From Nostoc sp. JL34 (GTDB lineage: Bacteria > Cyanobacteriota > Cyanobacteriia > Cyanobacteriales > Nostocaceae): DNA of 64,000 nucleotides. Each line of letters begins with the position of its first letter. Positions within the stretch are counted from its first letter, which is position 1. Of the stretch, positions 46,280 to 55,810 are shown piece by piece. The stretch lies in assembly GCF_017114945.1 (NCBI RefSeq), contig NZ_JABXKQ010000037.1:1-64000 (forward strand), in the 5' to 3' direction. A program made the translations under genes and the position numbers. Under the pieces are notes generated by a model. That model made no database searches, had not been told where the DNA came from, and was given only the letters and a program-made list of their open reading frames with translations.

Positions 46280-47197
46280 TCAAAGTTTATATTGCTGGTA
46301 AACTTCACTGGCGGCGCGATGCAGCAGGGAGTGTCGCCAAACCAGGGATTTCATATCATCCGCATAACCACCGCCAATGACGCAAGCAACAGGATAACCG
46401 CTACTCATACAGGTACTCAAAACCTGCATTTCTCGGCGAAAAATCCCAGCATCGGTAAGGGCCAATTTGCCCAAGCGATCGCCTATATGAGGATCAACAC
46501 CAGCATCATAAAATACTAAATCTGGCTTGACTTTAGACAATAAATCTGCTAGATAATTTGCCAAGGTTTGTAAATAAGCGTCATCCTCCATTCCTATCGG
46601 CAAAGGAACATCCAAATCGCTGTTTTGTTTAGTACCAGGGAAATTGACTTCGCAGTGCATAGAGAAAGTAAAAACACTGTCATCGTTTTGGAAGATAAAA
46701 GCGGTACCGTCTCCTTGATGGACATCCAAATCTACAATTAGGATTTTTTCAACGAGTCCGAATTTTTGTAAAACGCGACAGGCGATCGCTAAATCGTTGA
46801 AAATACAAAAACCAGACCCATAACTAGGAAAAGCATGATGAGTTCCACCAGCCGTATTACAAGCTAAACCCTGACTTAGTGCCAGTTTAGCAGTCAGTAT
46901 CGTACCACCTACCGCCACACAGGTACGATTCGCTAATGCTGGACTCCAAGGTAAACCAATGCGTCGCTGTGCTTTAGGGTCTAGGGTTCCTTCACAATAA
47001 GCTTGAACATAGCTTGGGGTGTGAACTAACTCTATCAATTCTAGCGATGGACGTTCGGGGGTGTGAAATTGTTCTTGATTAGCCACACCATCAGCTAACA
47101 GCAATTCATAGAGTTGTCGGAACTTAGACATCGGGAAGCGATGTCCTTCAGGTAGCGGAGCAATATAATCTGAGTGGTAAATAATTGGCAAGTCCAT
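46280..47197 (-). CDS. Histone deacetylase-family hydrolase (AcuC/HDAC-like)
   Basis: A zinc-dependent amidohydrolase of the arginase-deacetylase fold. Key blocks are the AGGTHHAFPSYGSGFCIFND segment (His pair), ILIVDLDVHQGDGTAF (Asp and His ligands), FSMHCEVNFPGTK and DLVFYDAGVDPHIGDRLGKL (Asp ligand). Substrates in bacteria are acetylated lysines or polyamines. ATG 47197 (MDLPIIYHSDY) is the family start; a longer frame begins at 47230. It lies alone, 94 bp from the helicase gene on the same strand, and divergent from the MscS gene. Confidence 0.9.
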   Translation of the reverse strand: MDLPIIYHSDYIAPLPEGHRFPMSKFRQLYELLLADGVANQEQFHTPERPSLELIELVHTPSYVQAYCEGTLDPKAQRRIGLPWSPALANRTCVAVGGTILTAKLALSQGLACNTAGGTHHAFPSYGSGFCIFNDLAIACRVLQKFGLVEKILIVDLDVHQGDGTAFIFQNDDSVFTFSMHCEVNFPGTKQNSDLDVPLPIGMEDDAYLQTLANYLADLLSKVKPDLVFYDAGVDPHIGDRLGKLALTDAGIFRREMQVLSTCMSSGYPVACVIGGGYADDMKSLVWRHSLLHRAASEVYQQYKL

Positions 47198-47308
47198 AAT
47201 CCAGAAAATCTCAAGCAGGTAATCCGGCAAATAACAAGGTAAAATTTAGCCATAATCGCAGCTACAGTGCTGTTATCCTAAATCTAAAATTCCAAATTTA
47301 AAATTGAT

Positions 47309-48346
47309 ATGATTGAATGGATTACGCCATTAGTGTTTATTCTAGCTGGCTTCCTGGCTGGAATAATTGGTGAAAAAGTTCTCTTCAAAAAACTGGAAAT
47401 ATTCGTTAATAATAAACGAATTGCTGGGGGTAATATTATATTTCACTCTCTGCACCGCATGACTTTTATTTGGTTTGTTATTAGCGGTTTTTTTTGGGCA
47501 GTTGTGAGCGCACCTATCAAGCCAGATATTGCGATCGTACTGCAAAAAGTTCTGACGATCGCACTGCTCTATTCAATAACCCTCGTCTTAGCCAAATTGA
47601 CTGCTGGTTTTGTTAATTTATTTATTCAGAGAGCAGAAGGGGTTCCCACATCACTAATTTCTAACCTTGCTAAGGCTACTGTTTTAATTTTAGGAACATT
47701 AATTGTATTGCAAACGGTGGGGATTGAAATTACCCCAATAGTCACGACTTTAGGTATTGGTGGTATAGCAGTTGGTTTGGCACTGCAAGATACACTTGCA
47801 AATTTGTTTTCTGGCTTTTATTTAATTATTTCTAAGCAAGTTAGAACGGGAGATTATGTAAAACTAGATGCTGGGCATGAAGGATATGTCATAGATATTT
47901 CTTGGCGCAATACGACTATTAAAGAAATGTCAAATAATGTAGTCATTGTTCCCAATTCTAAGTTGTCTTCTGCAATTTTCATAAATTATCATTTACCCGC
48001 AAAGGAAATTACTTTAACAATGGATGTGGGTGTCAGTTATGATAGCGATTTGGAAGAAGTTGAAAAAGTCACTGTAGAAGTTGCCAAAGAAGTCATGCAA
48101 GAAATTGCACCGGAATTAAAAGAAAGTGAACCATATATCAGATTTCATACTTTTAATGATTTTAGTATAGATTTTACGCTTTATATGCGCGTAAGTGAAT
48201 ACTTTGATCAGCGGATTGGTAAACATCTATTTGTCAAAAAATTACACAAACGTTATCAGCAAGTAGGAATTCAAATTCCCTTTCCCATCAAAGAGGTTTA
48301 TGTACGAAATAATATAGATAAAAATTCGGTATTAAATCCAGACTAA
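47309..48346 (+). CDS. MscS-family mechanosensitive channel
   Basis: A small-conductance channel-type membrane protein of 345 residues. It has an N-terminal hydrophobic helix (WITPLVFILAGFLAGIIGE), two more helices (WFVISGFFWAVVSAP; LTIALLYSITLVLAKL), then the pore-lining TM3 ITPIVTTLGIGGIAVGLALQ and the beta domain with RTGDYVKLDAGHEGYVIDIS and NVVIVPNSKLSSAIFINYH, typical for MscS. It protects against osmotic downshock. It ends 6 bp from the convergent ABC permease gene without a clear terminator. Confidence 0.92.
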   Translation: MIEWITPLVFILAGFLAGIIGEKVLFKKLEIFVNNKRIAGGNIIFHSLHRMTFIWFVISGFFWAVVSAPIKPDIAIVLQKVLTIALLYSITLVLAKLTAGFVNLFIQRAEGVPTSLISNLAKATVLILGTLIVLQTVGIEITPIVTTLGIGGIAVGLALQDTLANLFSGFYLIISKQVRTGDYVKLDAGHEGYVIDISWRNTTIKEMSNNVVIVPNSKLSSAIFINYHLPAKEITLTMDVGVSYDSDLEEVEKVTVEVAKEVMQEIAPELKESEPYIRFHTFNDFSIDFTLYMRVSEYFDQRIGKHLFVKKLHKRYQQVGIQIPFPIKEVYVRNNIDKNSVLNPD

Positions 48347-48352
48347 CTCTTG

Positions 48353-49204
48353 CTAAGGGAAGTATTTTGGAAGGTGAGGGAGACGGCGTTTATATCGTCC
48401 TTGCAGGTTTTTGGTGAGCAACACGCAGGCAAATATGGCGGTTGACAGCAGCACTACACTAGCTCCAGAGGCAATGTCGAGGTAGTAGCTGAGGTAAATG
48501 CCTACAAACGAAATCGCAGCTCCTAAAATCCCGGAAATAATCATGATATAACCAAAGCGATCGCTCACTAATCGGGCAATTGATGCCGGAATCACCACTG
48601 CTGAAATAATCAGAGTTACCCCTAAGACGTTCAACGTCGCCACCAGTAAAGTCGCCAACATCAAAGCAAATAAAGTATCCATTGCAAAAATGGGTACGCC
48701 ATGAACCTGAGCAACTTCCCGGTCAAAACACCAAAATAGCAACGGGCGATAAAACAAGAAAACGAGGCTGAGTAAGACAATCGTCACACCCGTTACCACC
48801 CACAAATCATTAGGGGAAACGCCCAACACATTACCAAACAAAGCGGCTTCAAAGTTTTGGCTAAACTTACGATAGCTACTGATTACAGCTACTCCTAAAG
48901 CAAAGCTAGCAGTTGTCACAATTCCAATAGCTGCATCCGAGTAGACTTTGCGTCCTGTCAAATACTGAATCAGCAGGGCAGCTGCAAAACCCCAAATTCC
49001 AGAGCCAATGTAGAAATTTAAGCCCAGTACATAACTCAGCACGGCTCCTCCCAAAATCGCATGAGATAAACCGTGGGCAATGTAACTCATTCTCCGAGTT
49101 GTAATATAAACTCCCATAATGCCGCATAATAGCCCTGCCATCATGCCTACTAAAATGGCACGGCTAAAAAATTCATAGCGAAAGGGTGCTAGTAAAAAAT
49201 CCAT
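48353..49204 (-). CDS. Metal ABC transporter permease (Zn/Mn/Fe, ZnuB/MntB-like)
   Basis: An inner-membrane subunit of 283 residues of the ABC-3 family. It has about eight hydrophobic helices, including MMAGLLCGIMGVYITTRRMS and an EVAQVHGVP cytoplasmic loop that contacts the ATPase, and LNVLGVTLIISAVVIPASIA, which is the family signature. It is the third gene of a minus-strand set SBP-ATPase-permease. The gap to the ATPase is 12 bp. Which metal it carries is discussed at the binding protein. Confidence 0.92.
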   Translation of the reverse strand: MDFLLAPFRYEFFSRAILVGMMAGLLCGIMGVYITTRRMSYIAHGLSHAILGGAVLSYVLGLNFYIGSGIWGFAAALLIQYLTGRKVYSDAAIGIVTTASFALGVAVISSYRKFSQNFEAALFGNVLGVSPNDLWVVTGVTIVLLSLVFLFYRPLLFWCFDREVAQVHGVPIFAMDTLFALMLATLLVATLNVLGVTLIISAVVIPASIARLVSDRFGYIMIISGILGAAISFVGIYLSYYLDIASGASVVLLSTAIFACVLLTKNLQGRYKRRLPHLPKYFP

Positions 49205-49216
49205 ATTATGTTTATG

Positions 49217-50053
49217 TTAAGCAGACTTCGACGAGTTGGAGCGGCGCAATATTTCCGGCAAGTTGTCTTGCATTTGATGACGTAGGGAAGTACCGCCGCT
49301 AGCGATCAAGATTCGGTCTTGTTGGTGGAAAACTACCATTTCTCCACCAAAAGTCTGCTCAAGATTTGCGGGAGTAAAGACATCAATAGGTTGACCTTGG
49401 CAAATTAAACCCTGGTTGAAACACAACACCCAAGGTAGATGAGTTGCTACCGAGTTGAGGTCATGGGTGGAGAGGATAATTGTCAAGCCTTGCTGATTCA
49501 AATCAGCCAATAGGTGCAATAGTTCGTGTTGAACGTGCAAGTCTGAACTACTGGTGGGTTCATCTAGAAGAACTATTTCTGGTTCTCCGACTAAAGCCCG
49601 GGCAATGAAAACCCTTTGCTGTTGCCCACCAGATAGATTACCGATCGGTTGATGGGCTACATGGGCAACTCCAACGCGCTCTAGCAGTTCCTTGGCAACT
49701 TGGCGATCGCGCTGCGAAGACCAAGGCAACATCTTCTGCTTTTGATAACGCCCCATCATCACCACTTCCAAAGCCGTAACTGGAAAAGTCCAATCTACCG
49801 TTTCTACCTGCGGCACATAGCCCACCAAAGGCGGCGCTACTCCAGGTTTTAAGCGCTTTCCTCGAAACCAAATCTCTCCAGCCCAAGGATGAACAAGCCC
49901 TAAAATCGCTCTGATTAAAGTGCTTTTACCGCTACCAGAAGGCCCTACCAAGCCAGTCAGTTGACCAGGGTAAAGCGTCAAATTAACATTGCTAAATACT
50001 GGCTGGGTTTGATAACCACAGGTTAAACTTCTAACTTCAAGTATTGGTTGCAT
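49217..50053 (-). CDS. Metal ABC transporter ATP-binding protein (ZnuC/MntA-like)
   Basis: An ABC ATPase of 278 residues with Walker A GLVGPSGSGKSTLIRAILG, Q-loop YVPQVETVDWTFPVTALEVV, signature LSGGQQQRVFIARAL, Walker B IVLLDEPTSS and H-loop STHDLNSV. The WTFPVTALEVVMMGRY block is typical for ATPases of Zn/Mn importers. It is separated from the binding-protein gene by ~300 bp that contains a large hairpin, so it could be partly uncoupled in expression. Confidence 0.93.
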   Translation of the reverse strand: MQPILEVRSLTCGYQTQPVFSNVNLTLYPGQLTGLVGPSGSGKSTLIRAILGLVHPWAGEIWFRGKRLKPGVAPPLVGYVPQVETVDWTFPVTALEVVMMGRYQKQKMLPWSSQRDRQVAKELLERVGVAHVAHQPIGNLSGGQQQRVFIARALVGEPEIVLLDEPTSSSDLHVQHELLHLLADLNQQGLTIILSTHDLNSVATHLPWVLCFNQGLICQGQPIDVFTPANLEQTFGGEMVVFHQQDRILIASGGTSLRHQMQDNLPEILRRSNSSKSA

Positions 50054-50183
50054 ATACAGCAGATTTCAAGTTGGTGAAGTACATAAGCTAAGTTTTCAAG
50101 CCAGGTATAAAGCCTGTTTTATCGAGGAAGGCCGGAGGCAGGAAGAAAACTGCGGACTCGCTCTCCGTGGTGCTATCTGTCTC

Positions 50184-50233
50184 CTGCCGCAACCAGATGG
50201 GTCTTGGGTTTAAGACTCATCTGGTTGCGGCAG
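50184..50233. repeat. 22-bp inverted repeat between the ABC ATPase and the binding protein
   Basis: Arms 50184-50205 and 50212-50233 match over 22 bp with one mismatch and a 6-nt loop. The stem is GC-rich (CTGCCGCAACCAGATG...). It has no long T-run, so it may be a mobile palindromic repeat or an mRNA processing or attenuation site that lowers ATPase/permease expression relative to the binding protein. Confidence 0.75.
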
Positions 50234-50348
50234 ATTCCCGCTCTTTACGAGAGTTCAATGGCTCCAAATCATCTGGGTCTAATAAAGGGATGATTTGCTC
50301 CTCCTGCCTCCTTCAATCCTGAATTCTGCTGTATTTATTTTGTTGCTC

Positions 50349-51404
50349 TTACTTGGTTGCTGTTGGCCCAACAACATTTCCAGTGTTCAAGTTCTTCGCT
50401 AAATCAGGATTTCCTCCCAAATTAGAGGCGATAATCCGCATATTGTTAGCCATCATGCCAATATAAGTATGCTCAGGATTCGTGTTTTCAATTGCATTAG
50501 CTGAACCCGTTCCTGGTAACTCATCATCGGCTGTGTTAGCTGTTTTTATCTTAGCTTCGCGGGCAATTTGTTCTTCTACCTTGCTGGGGTAGACCTCAGA
50601 ACCAAAAATGGCTGGAACGCCTGTTTGACGAATTTGGTCAATTAGCTTTGTGACATCTTGAGCGGATGGTTCCTTGAAATCTGAAGGTTGAATCGCACCA
50701 ATTACTTGAAAACCATACTCTCTAGCCCAATACGCCCAAGAATCGTGGTAGGTCAAAAGTTTACGGTTTTTGGCAGGAATGCTGGCGACGATTTCCCGTG
50801 TTGCTTTGTCTAGAGCATCCAGGCGTTGTAAATAATTTTTCAGATTAGTCGCGTAGTAGTCTTTGCCAGCAGGATCTAAGGCTGTTAATTGTTGGGCGGC
50901 TAGTTTGGCATAAGCCTCAGCATACTTGGGGTTTACCCACAGATGAGGATTGGGATCACCCTTTTCTTTAGGAAAGCTGAAGTCGAAAAGCCATTGGTCT
51001 TGGGTAATAGTTTTACTGCCTAGTTCAAAGATTTTAGTTTCTTTGGGCTTCGAGGCTTTAGCTAGTTTTTCTGTCGGGGATTCCAAATGCAACCCATTGG
51101 CGATGATCAGATTGGCTTTGGATAGCAAATCAGCATCGCTGGGACGAGGTTCAAAGGTATGGGAGTCGGTTCCTTCTGGAATAATACCCTTAACTTCTAA
51201 GCGATCGCCTGCAATATTACTCACAATATTAGTTAAAGGAGCAACTGTTGTCACAACTAAAAGCTTATTTTGTGTCTTTTCCTCTCCTACTTGAACTGGA
51301 GTAGTTCTGACTTCAGGGTTGGAAGACACCGTTTTATCTGGAGACGGACTGCAAGCTACTACCATGAAGCTAAGTAAAAATAGCAATCCAGCAAGGGTCT
51401 TCAT
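50349..51404 (-). CDS. Metal-binding lipoprotein of the ABC transporter (Zn/Mn cluster A-I SBP)
   Basis: A periplasmic substrate-binding protein. A lipobox is present at LLSFMVVACS, giving a lipid-anchored Cys. Metal ligands by position are His in SHTFEPRPSD, His in NPHLWVNP, His in LTYHDSWAYW and Asp in TADDELPG. A third His at the YHDSW site favours Zn over Mn (Mn-binding relatives have Glu there). The His-rich loop of many ZnuA proteins is absent. Start is ATG 51404; the longer frame begins with TTG. It is the first gene of the transporter set. Confidence 0.88.
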   Translation of the reverse strand: MKTLAGLLFLLSFMVVACSPSPDKTVSSNPEVRTTPVQVGEEKTQNKLLVVTTVAPLTNIVSNIAGDRLEVKGIIPEGTDSHTFEPRPSDADLLSKANLIIANGLHLESPTEKLAKASKPKETKIFELGSKTITQDQWLFDFSFPKEKGDPNPHLWVNPKYAEAYAKLAAQQLTALDPAGKDYYATNLKNYLQRLDALDKATREIVASIPAKNRKLLTYHDSWAYWAREYGFQVIGAIQPSDFKEPSAQDVTKLIDQIRQTGVPAIFGSEVYPSKVEEQIAREAKIKTANTADDELPGTGSANAIENTNPEHTYIGMMANNMRIIASNLGGNPDLAKNLNTGNVVGPTATK

Positions 51405-51605
51405 TACACTCAAGCCTTCTAAATTCAAGGATCAACCTTTGATTAAACCTTTACCCGATATCAAAATGCAATGCCCCATCAGGGTATTTTCGGTTGATTT
51501 TTTAGATTTTTTTACCCCACACTGGCTTTGATCAAATTTCAGTGTGAGGCTTCTGTCGGTTGAAGACAAACATTGGTCGGATGTCGGCATCCACTCCTCT
51601 CAGAG

Positions 51606-52385
51606 TTAGATTGCTAATGCTCGTTTTTCTAATGGTAGTTCAAAGCGATCGCCTGGTTTAGGTTCCATCACCCGCGTCGAAAGATTGTTTTTTTCTAGTA
51701 AGGAACGAAATTCCTCACCACTGCCTTTTGTCTGAATGAATTTCATCAACAATCCCTCAAATGCCACATCCCCGCCAGCCGCAGTAGGTAATATTACTTG
51801 AGGCTGTAACGACTTTACTACTTCCAAGGCACTGTTATTTCCTTTAATAATCGGCCCAAGCAAAGGCAAAGTCATGTCAATAAATGGTGTAATCACTACA
51901 TCGATAGGTACAGCCTGCTGAAGTTGTGGAGAATGATACCCATGAGGCTCGTAGTATACAGTTAAACCACTCTCCAATTCTTTGAGGAGATAACTATTTT
52001 CTACCAGAGTTGGGCCAATGGGCGAGCCGGGGAAAGCCTTGATTTCAACTTGATTATTTAAAGTGAAAGTTTCACCGTGAGCCAATACTGTTACTTGGGT
52101 GTAGCCTAACTGCTGTACTACCTTAGCTGCATTGGGAGAAGCGACAACCTTAATGCTGTGATCGAGCAGCTTAAGCGTTGGTGGATGAGCGTGGTCTTCT
52201 AAACCCTGAGACAGCAGGATCAAATCAATATTATCTGGTATTGGACGATTTTGCGATCGCGAACCTTTAAATAACCAATCCAAATTGCTAAAAATTAACG
52301 AACCAACCAGCCAAGGGTCAATTAGTATTCGTTTCCCGCCGATTTCCAGCAGCCAAGAGTTGCTGTCTAACCAAGTTAAAAACAT
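51606..52385 (-). CDS. Metallo-beta-lactamase-fold hydrolase (UlaG/ComA-like)
   Basis: About 260 residues. It starts MFLTWLDSNSWLLEIGGKRI with a TWL/DSNSWL strand pattern as in UlaG-like proteins. The metal site is partly degenerate: the usual H-x-H-x-D-H is SQGLEDHAH here, with DHAH kept but the first His pair replaced. A later His may be in YYEPHGYH. It may be a non-canonical MBL protein with unknown substrate. Start choice: ATG 52385; ATG 52415 is also possible. Confidence 0.7.
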   Translation of the reverse strand: MFLTWLDSNSWLLEIGGKRILIDPWLVGSLIFSNLDWLFKGSRSQNRPIPDNIDLILLSQGLEDHAHPPTLKLLDHSIKVVASPNAAKVVQQLGYTQVTVLAHGETFTLNNQVEIKAFPGSPIGPTLVENSYLLKELESGLTVYYEPHGYHSPQLQQAVPIDVVITPFIDMTLPLLGPIIKGNNSALEVVKSLQPQVILPTAAGGDVAFEGLLMKFIQTKGSGEEFRSLLEKNNLSTRVMEPKPGDRFELPLEKRALAI

Positions 52386-52567
52386 AAATTTTGTGAAGAT
52401 AACGCCTATCTTCATTATCAATCGTGTCAGCTTTCTTGCGGGTGTCGAGGTTAGTGCCTACATTTATTTGATGCTGGGGTTCGCTAGTCTTGCTTGATGA
52501 TAAGGTTACATATATTGAGTTATATTTTCTGATAAGTCGCTCCAAGTCTACACACGGAGTTTTCTTA

Positions 52568-53005
52568 ATGTCCGATCTTGGTTTCACTCACATTGCACTT
52601 GCAGTCAGTGATATTGATGCAAGTATCTTATTTTATGCAAAGTACGCTCAGATGACAGTCGTACATCATCGCATTGATCGAGCGACTCAATCAGATGTTG
52701 CTTGGATTAGCGACCTGACTAGACCTTTTGTGATTGTCCTAATTAAAGCAGCTAAAGTAGAAGGCAAATTGTTACCGCAATCCCATCTTGGGGTAGCTTA
52801 TCAGAATCGTGAGGAAGTTACTCGCCTGTGCAATGAGGCACGCACTGAGGGAATACTACTGGCTGGGCCAAATGATTGGGGTTCTCCAGTTGGTTACTGG
52901 GCTTTTATTCGAGACCCTGATGGTCATACACTGGAAATTTCCTATGGTCAGGAAATTAGTTTTACAATCGAGCAAGCTAGAGACGCGATTAATCGCGTCT
53001 TTTAA
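52568..53005 (+). CDS. VOC/glyoxalase-superfamily protein
   Basis: About 145 residues. The beta-alpha-beta-beta-beta pattern is visible: SDLGFTHIALAVSDIDASIL at the start, PQSHLGVAYQNREEVTRLC in the middle and FIRDPDGHTLEISYG at the C-terminus, the last holding the typical Glu metal ligand. The first ligand is the His in FTHIALAV. Substrate unknown; it may be a glyoxalase I-like or dioxygenase-like enzyme. Start at ATG 52568 with ACGGAG upstream. It is divergent from the MBL gene. Confidence 0.85.
   Translation: MSDLGFTHIALAVSDIDASILFYAKYAQMTVVHHRIDRATQSDVAWISDLTRPFVIVLIKAAKVEGKLLPQSHLGVAYQNREEVTRLCNEARTEGILLAGPNDWGSPVGYWAFIRDPDGHTLEISYGQEISFTIEQARDAINRVF
52982..53005 (+). terminator. Terminator overlapping the VOC gene 3' end
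   Basis: An 18-nt perfect palindrome GACGCGATTAATCGCGTC (52982-52999) followed by TTTTAAAAAAA. It encodes the last codons of the VOC protein and ends at its stop codon. Confidence 0.6.
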
Positions 53006-53177
53006 AAAAAATGGTATTACCTGTTACCAGGAGTACGTCACCTTCATCGTTACTACCACCGTGAGGACGGAAATTGCCTGGATTACAGCCCTCAACACCA
53101 TTACTTATTCCTTGGTTGCAATGGCGACGCCGTTTGACGCCCTCCCTTGAAGTTTCAGTCTGCTCATCAACTGCAAT

Positions 53178-54701
53178 TTATTGTTGTCCAACGACGTACT
53201 GCGAGGAGATATTTGCTACCTGTCCAGTGCTAGATAGGGCTTGGTAAAGTAAAGCAGACACTTCAGACCTGGTTGCTACCCGTCCTGCATTTAGCAACAT
53301 CATATTTGGATAGTTGACGACTATACCGCGTTCTGTCAGAGCAGCAATCAAACTGCGATGTTCACTAGCAATAGTAGTTGCATCGCTATAAACAGATAAA
53401 ATTGTGTCCGTGGAACCACTGACTTTGTAATTTAGTAACCGCGCTAATGCTACCAAAATTTCAAGGCGAGAAAGGCTTTGAGTGGGGTTAAAATCCTTGC
53501 CAACAACAGCGTTTAAAAAGCCCATTTGATAAACTTCGCTGATGGCATTGTAAGCCCAAGATTGAGTTGGAACATCCTTAAAAGCAATCCCTTGGCGAAT
53601 TTTCCCTTTAGCAAACGCTTTCCGCAGCATTACTGCAAATTGGGCACGAGTTACCGGTGCATCAGGGCGGAAAGTCCCATCAGGAAAACCTTCAAGAATT
53701 TCCATCGCTGCTAATTTGGCAATAAAATCTTTAGCCCAGTAGTTTGTGGAAATATCAGAAAACCCAACCTGGAGAGGACGAGACATGCTGACTTGGCGAT
53801 AATTCATTAGCATTTGGCTGATGTCGTAGCTAGAGTTATTGCTGACTTCAATCACCTGCACCAAGCTGCCAGGAGTAGCTTGCAAAACCTCTGCCAAATC
53901 GGAACTAAAGATGCTAATGAACGACTGGCGCACTACAGCAAATTCACCTTGCGTGAAAGAGAGGGGATAAATACTAGTTGCTGCAATTTTTGACAAACCT
54001 TCTACTTGAAACTGACTACCTTGGAAAGTTTGGGAACTGCTCAGGAAAATAACACGTTGGTTTCTGACTTGGGTAAAATAGTCGTAGGTGGTAGTACCTG
54101 TGTCAATAGTGCCATTTTGGTCAGCATCAACACCATAAACAGTCCGAACGACTTGGTATTGTGTAGGTTTGGCTGACAAAATCAGGTTAACTGTGGTATT
54201 TGCCGACAAACATTCAAATTCGCTGTAGCCAATAAAGCGGTTTTGAACATCATACAATCGCACGACGATGCGATCGCTAGCTTTTAACCCTTTAGCAAAT
54301 TTCGCTTTTTGCTTAATTTTGTACTTGTAATCACCCAAAAACCGCTCTTTTAAATAGTCATTGCCACGTTTACTCTTGACAGAAATACGAGCAATCACTT
54401 CTGAAAAATTACCAGATGGTTGCCAAATGGCAAGGCTAAAACCTGTTTTTTTCGATTTTACCGAAACATTACGGCTGACTGTAGTCACAGTTTGCCGTTG
54501 GATAGTGGGGCGATTCCTTGTTTCTACTTCGTTATGGGCTAAAAGTTGTTGTTCTGTGGAATTATCTGTTATTTGGGCGACGGTGGTAGAGAAGCCTACA
54601 GCTGCATAGGCAGAAGCTATTGGCGAAAATATTGCCACAGAGGTTGCAGCAAGAACAAATTTGCTCAAATAAGCAAAGTAACTTTGAGTTATGTATTTCA
54701 T
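53178..54701 (-). CDS. S-layer homology (SLH) domain protein
   Basis: An exported envelope protein of 507 residues. A signal peptide is visible (YLSKFVLAATSVAIFSPIASAYA). The middle ~280 residues are strand-rich with no known domain. Three SLH repeats occupy ~315-500: VGFSDISTNYWAKDFIAKLA with FRPDAPVTRAQFAVML, FKDVPTQSWAYNAISEVYQM with SRLEILVAL, and a weaker third one. SLH domains bind pyruvylated polysaccharide at the cell wall. The upstream 54-bp region to a heptamer repeat probably has the promoter. Confidence 0.88.
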   Translation of the reverse strand: MKYITQSYFAYLSKFVLAATSVAIFSPIASAYAAVGFSTTVAQITDNSTEQQLLAHNEVETRNRPTIQRQTVTTVSRNVSVKSKKTGFSLAIWQPSGNFSEVIARISVKSKRGNDYLKERFLGDYKYKIKQKAKFAKGLKASDRIVVRLYDVQNRFIGYSEFECLSANTTVNLILSAKPTQYQVVRTVYGVDADQNGTIDTGTTTYDYFTQVRNQRVIFLSSSQTFQGSQFQVEGLSKIAATSIYPLSFTQGEFAVVRQSFISIFSSDLAEVLQATPGSLVQVIEVSNNSSYDISQMLMNYRQVSMSRPLQVGFSDISTNYWAKDFIAKLAAMEILEGFPDGTFRPDAPVTRAQFAVMLRKAFAKGKIRQGIAFKDVPTQSWAYNAISEVYQMGFLNAVVGKDFNPTQSLSRLEILVALARLLNYKVSGSTDTILSVYSDATTIASEHRSLIAALTERGIVVNYPNMMLLNAGRVATRSEVSALLYQALSSTGQVANISSQYVVGQQ

Positions 54702-54807
54702 CCCACACTACCATTCGTCTAAAAAGTCACAGGGGTATTTGGTATCCCTCGACTTATTAATCCCTTGGGGTGGATGGAACTAACATCTAATGAGTAATGA
54801 GTAATAA

Positions 54808-54856
54808 GTTAGGAGTTAGGAGTTAGGAGTTAGGAGTTAGGAGTTATGAGTTATGA
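54808..54856 (+). repeat. Seven heptamer repeats
   Basis: Five exact GTTAGGA units (54808-54842) are followed by two GTTATGA units (54843-54856). It is an STRR array in the intergenic region between two divergent genes. Confidence 0.85.
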
Positions 54857-54907
54857 GGTCAGAGAACATTACTATATTGAAGAAGAAACACTTTATGAAT
54901 CTTATTA

Positions 54908-55810
54908 ATGACTGTCACTACACAGCAGCTTGCAACCCAAGACGCCTTTGAAAAATTCTTTTGGAATTGGCAGGGATACAAAATTCAGTATACTGTCATG
55001 GGTACAGGACGCCCTTTGGTACTGGTTCACGGCTTTGGTGCTTCCATTGGACACTGGCGCAAGAATATCCCAGTTTTAGCTCATGCTGGCTACCAGGTAT
55101 TTGCCATAGACCTTTTAGGTTTTGGTGGTTCTGATAAAGCGCCCATTGATTACAGTGTGGAAGTTTGGGTGGAACTGCTGAAAGATTTCTGCACAGCACA
55201 TATACACGAACCTGCTGTATTTATTGGCAACTCTATCGGCGCACTTTTGAGCTTAATAGTACTGGTAGAACATCCAGAAATTGCTGCTGGTGGTATTTTA
55301 ATTAATTCTGCGGGTGGGTTGAGTCATCGGGCCCACGAATTGAACCCACCACTACGGATTGTCATGGCAGCTTTTAACAGGTTTGTACGATCGCCAATTA
55401 CAGGTAAATTTGTCTATAACCGCATCCGCCAAAAAGCCCAAATTCGCCGTACCCTCTACCAAGTTTACCGCGATCGCCAAGCCGTCACGGATGAATTGGT
55501 CGATTTACTTTATACTCCCTCTTGCGACCCAGGAGCGCAACAAGTCTTCGCCTCCATTCTCACAGCACCTCCTGGCCCAAGTCCAGAGGAACTATTGCCT
55601 AAAGTAGAACGTCCTATATTAGTGATTTGGGGTGCTGACGACCCTTGGACACCAATTACTGGGGCCAAGATTTACGAAAAGGCCCGTGAGAATGGCAAAG
55701 AAATCAAAATTGTTCCTATTCCCAATGCCGGTCATTGTCCCCACGATGAAGTTCCAGATGTTGTCAATGCCCAGATTCTCGATTGGCTGGCGCAACATCA
55801 AGAGTCCTAA
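54908..55810 (+). CDS. Alpha/beta hydrolase
   Basis: A 300-residue alpha/beta-fold hydrolase. The oxyanion-hole motif VHGFGASIGHWRKN is at ~40-53. The nucleophile elbow is GNSIGALLSL (Ser). The Asp is in IWGADDPWTP and the His is in NAGHCPHDE, completing the triad. The substrate is unknown; hydrolases of this type in cyanobacteria are often annotated as esterases, haloalkane dehalogenase-like or chlorophyll-related. No signal peptide. Upstream repeats and a downstream repeat isolate it as a monocistronic gene. Confidence 0.88.
   Translation: MTVTTQQLATQDAFEKFFWNWQGYKIQYTVMGTGRPLVLVHGFGASIGHWRKNIPVLAHAGYQVFAIDLLGFGGSDKAPIDYSVEVWVELLKDFCTAHIHEPAVFIGNSIGALLSLIVLVEHPEIAAGGILINSAGGLSHRAHELNPPLRIVMAAFNRFVRSPITGKFVYNRIRQKAQIRRTLYQVYRDRQAVTDELVDLLYTPSCDPGAQQVFASILTAPPGPSPEELLPKVERPILVIWGADDPWTPITGAKIYEKARENGKEIKIVPIPNAGHCPHDEVPDVVNAQILDWLAQHQES

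Noticed and set aside
54781-54862. CRISPR array suspected from regular repeats
   Set aside because: The unit is 7 bp with no spacers, so it is a heptamer STRR array.
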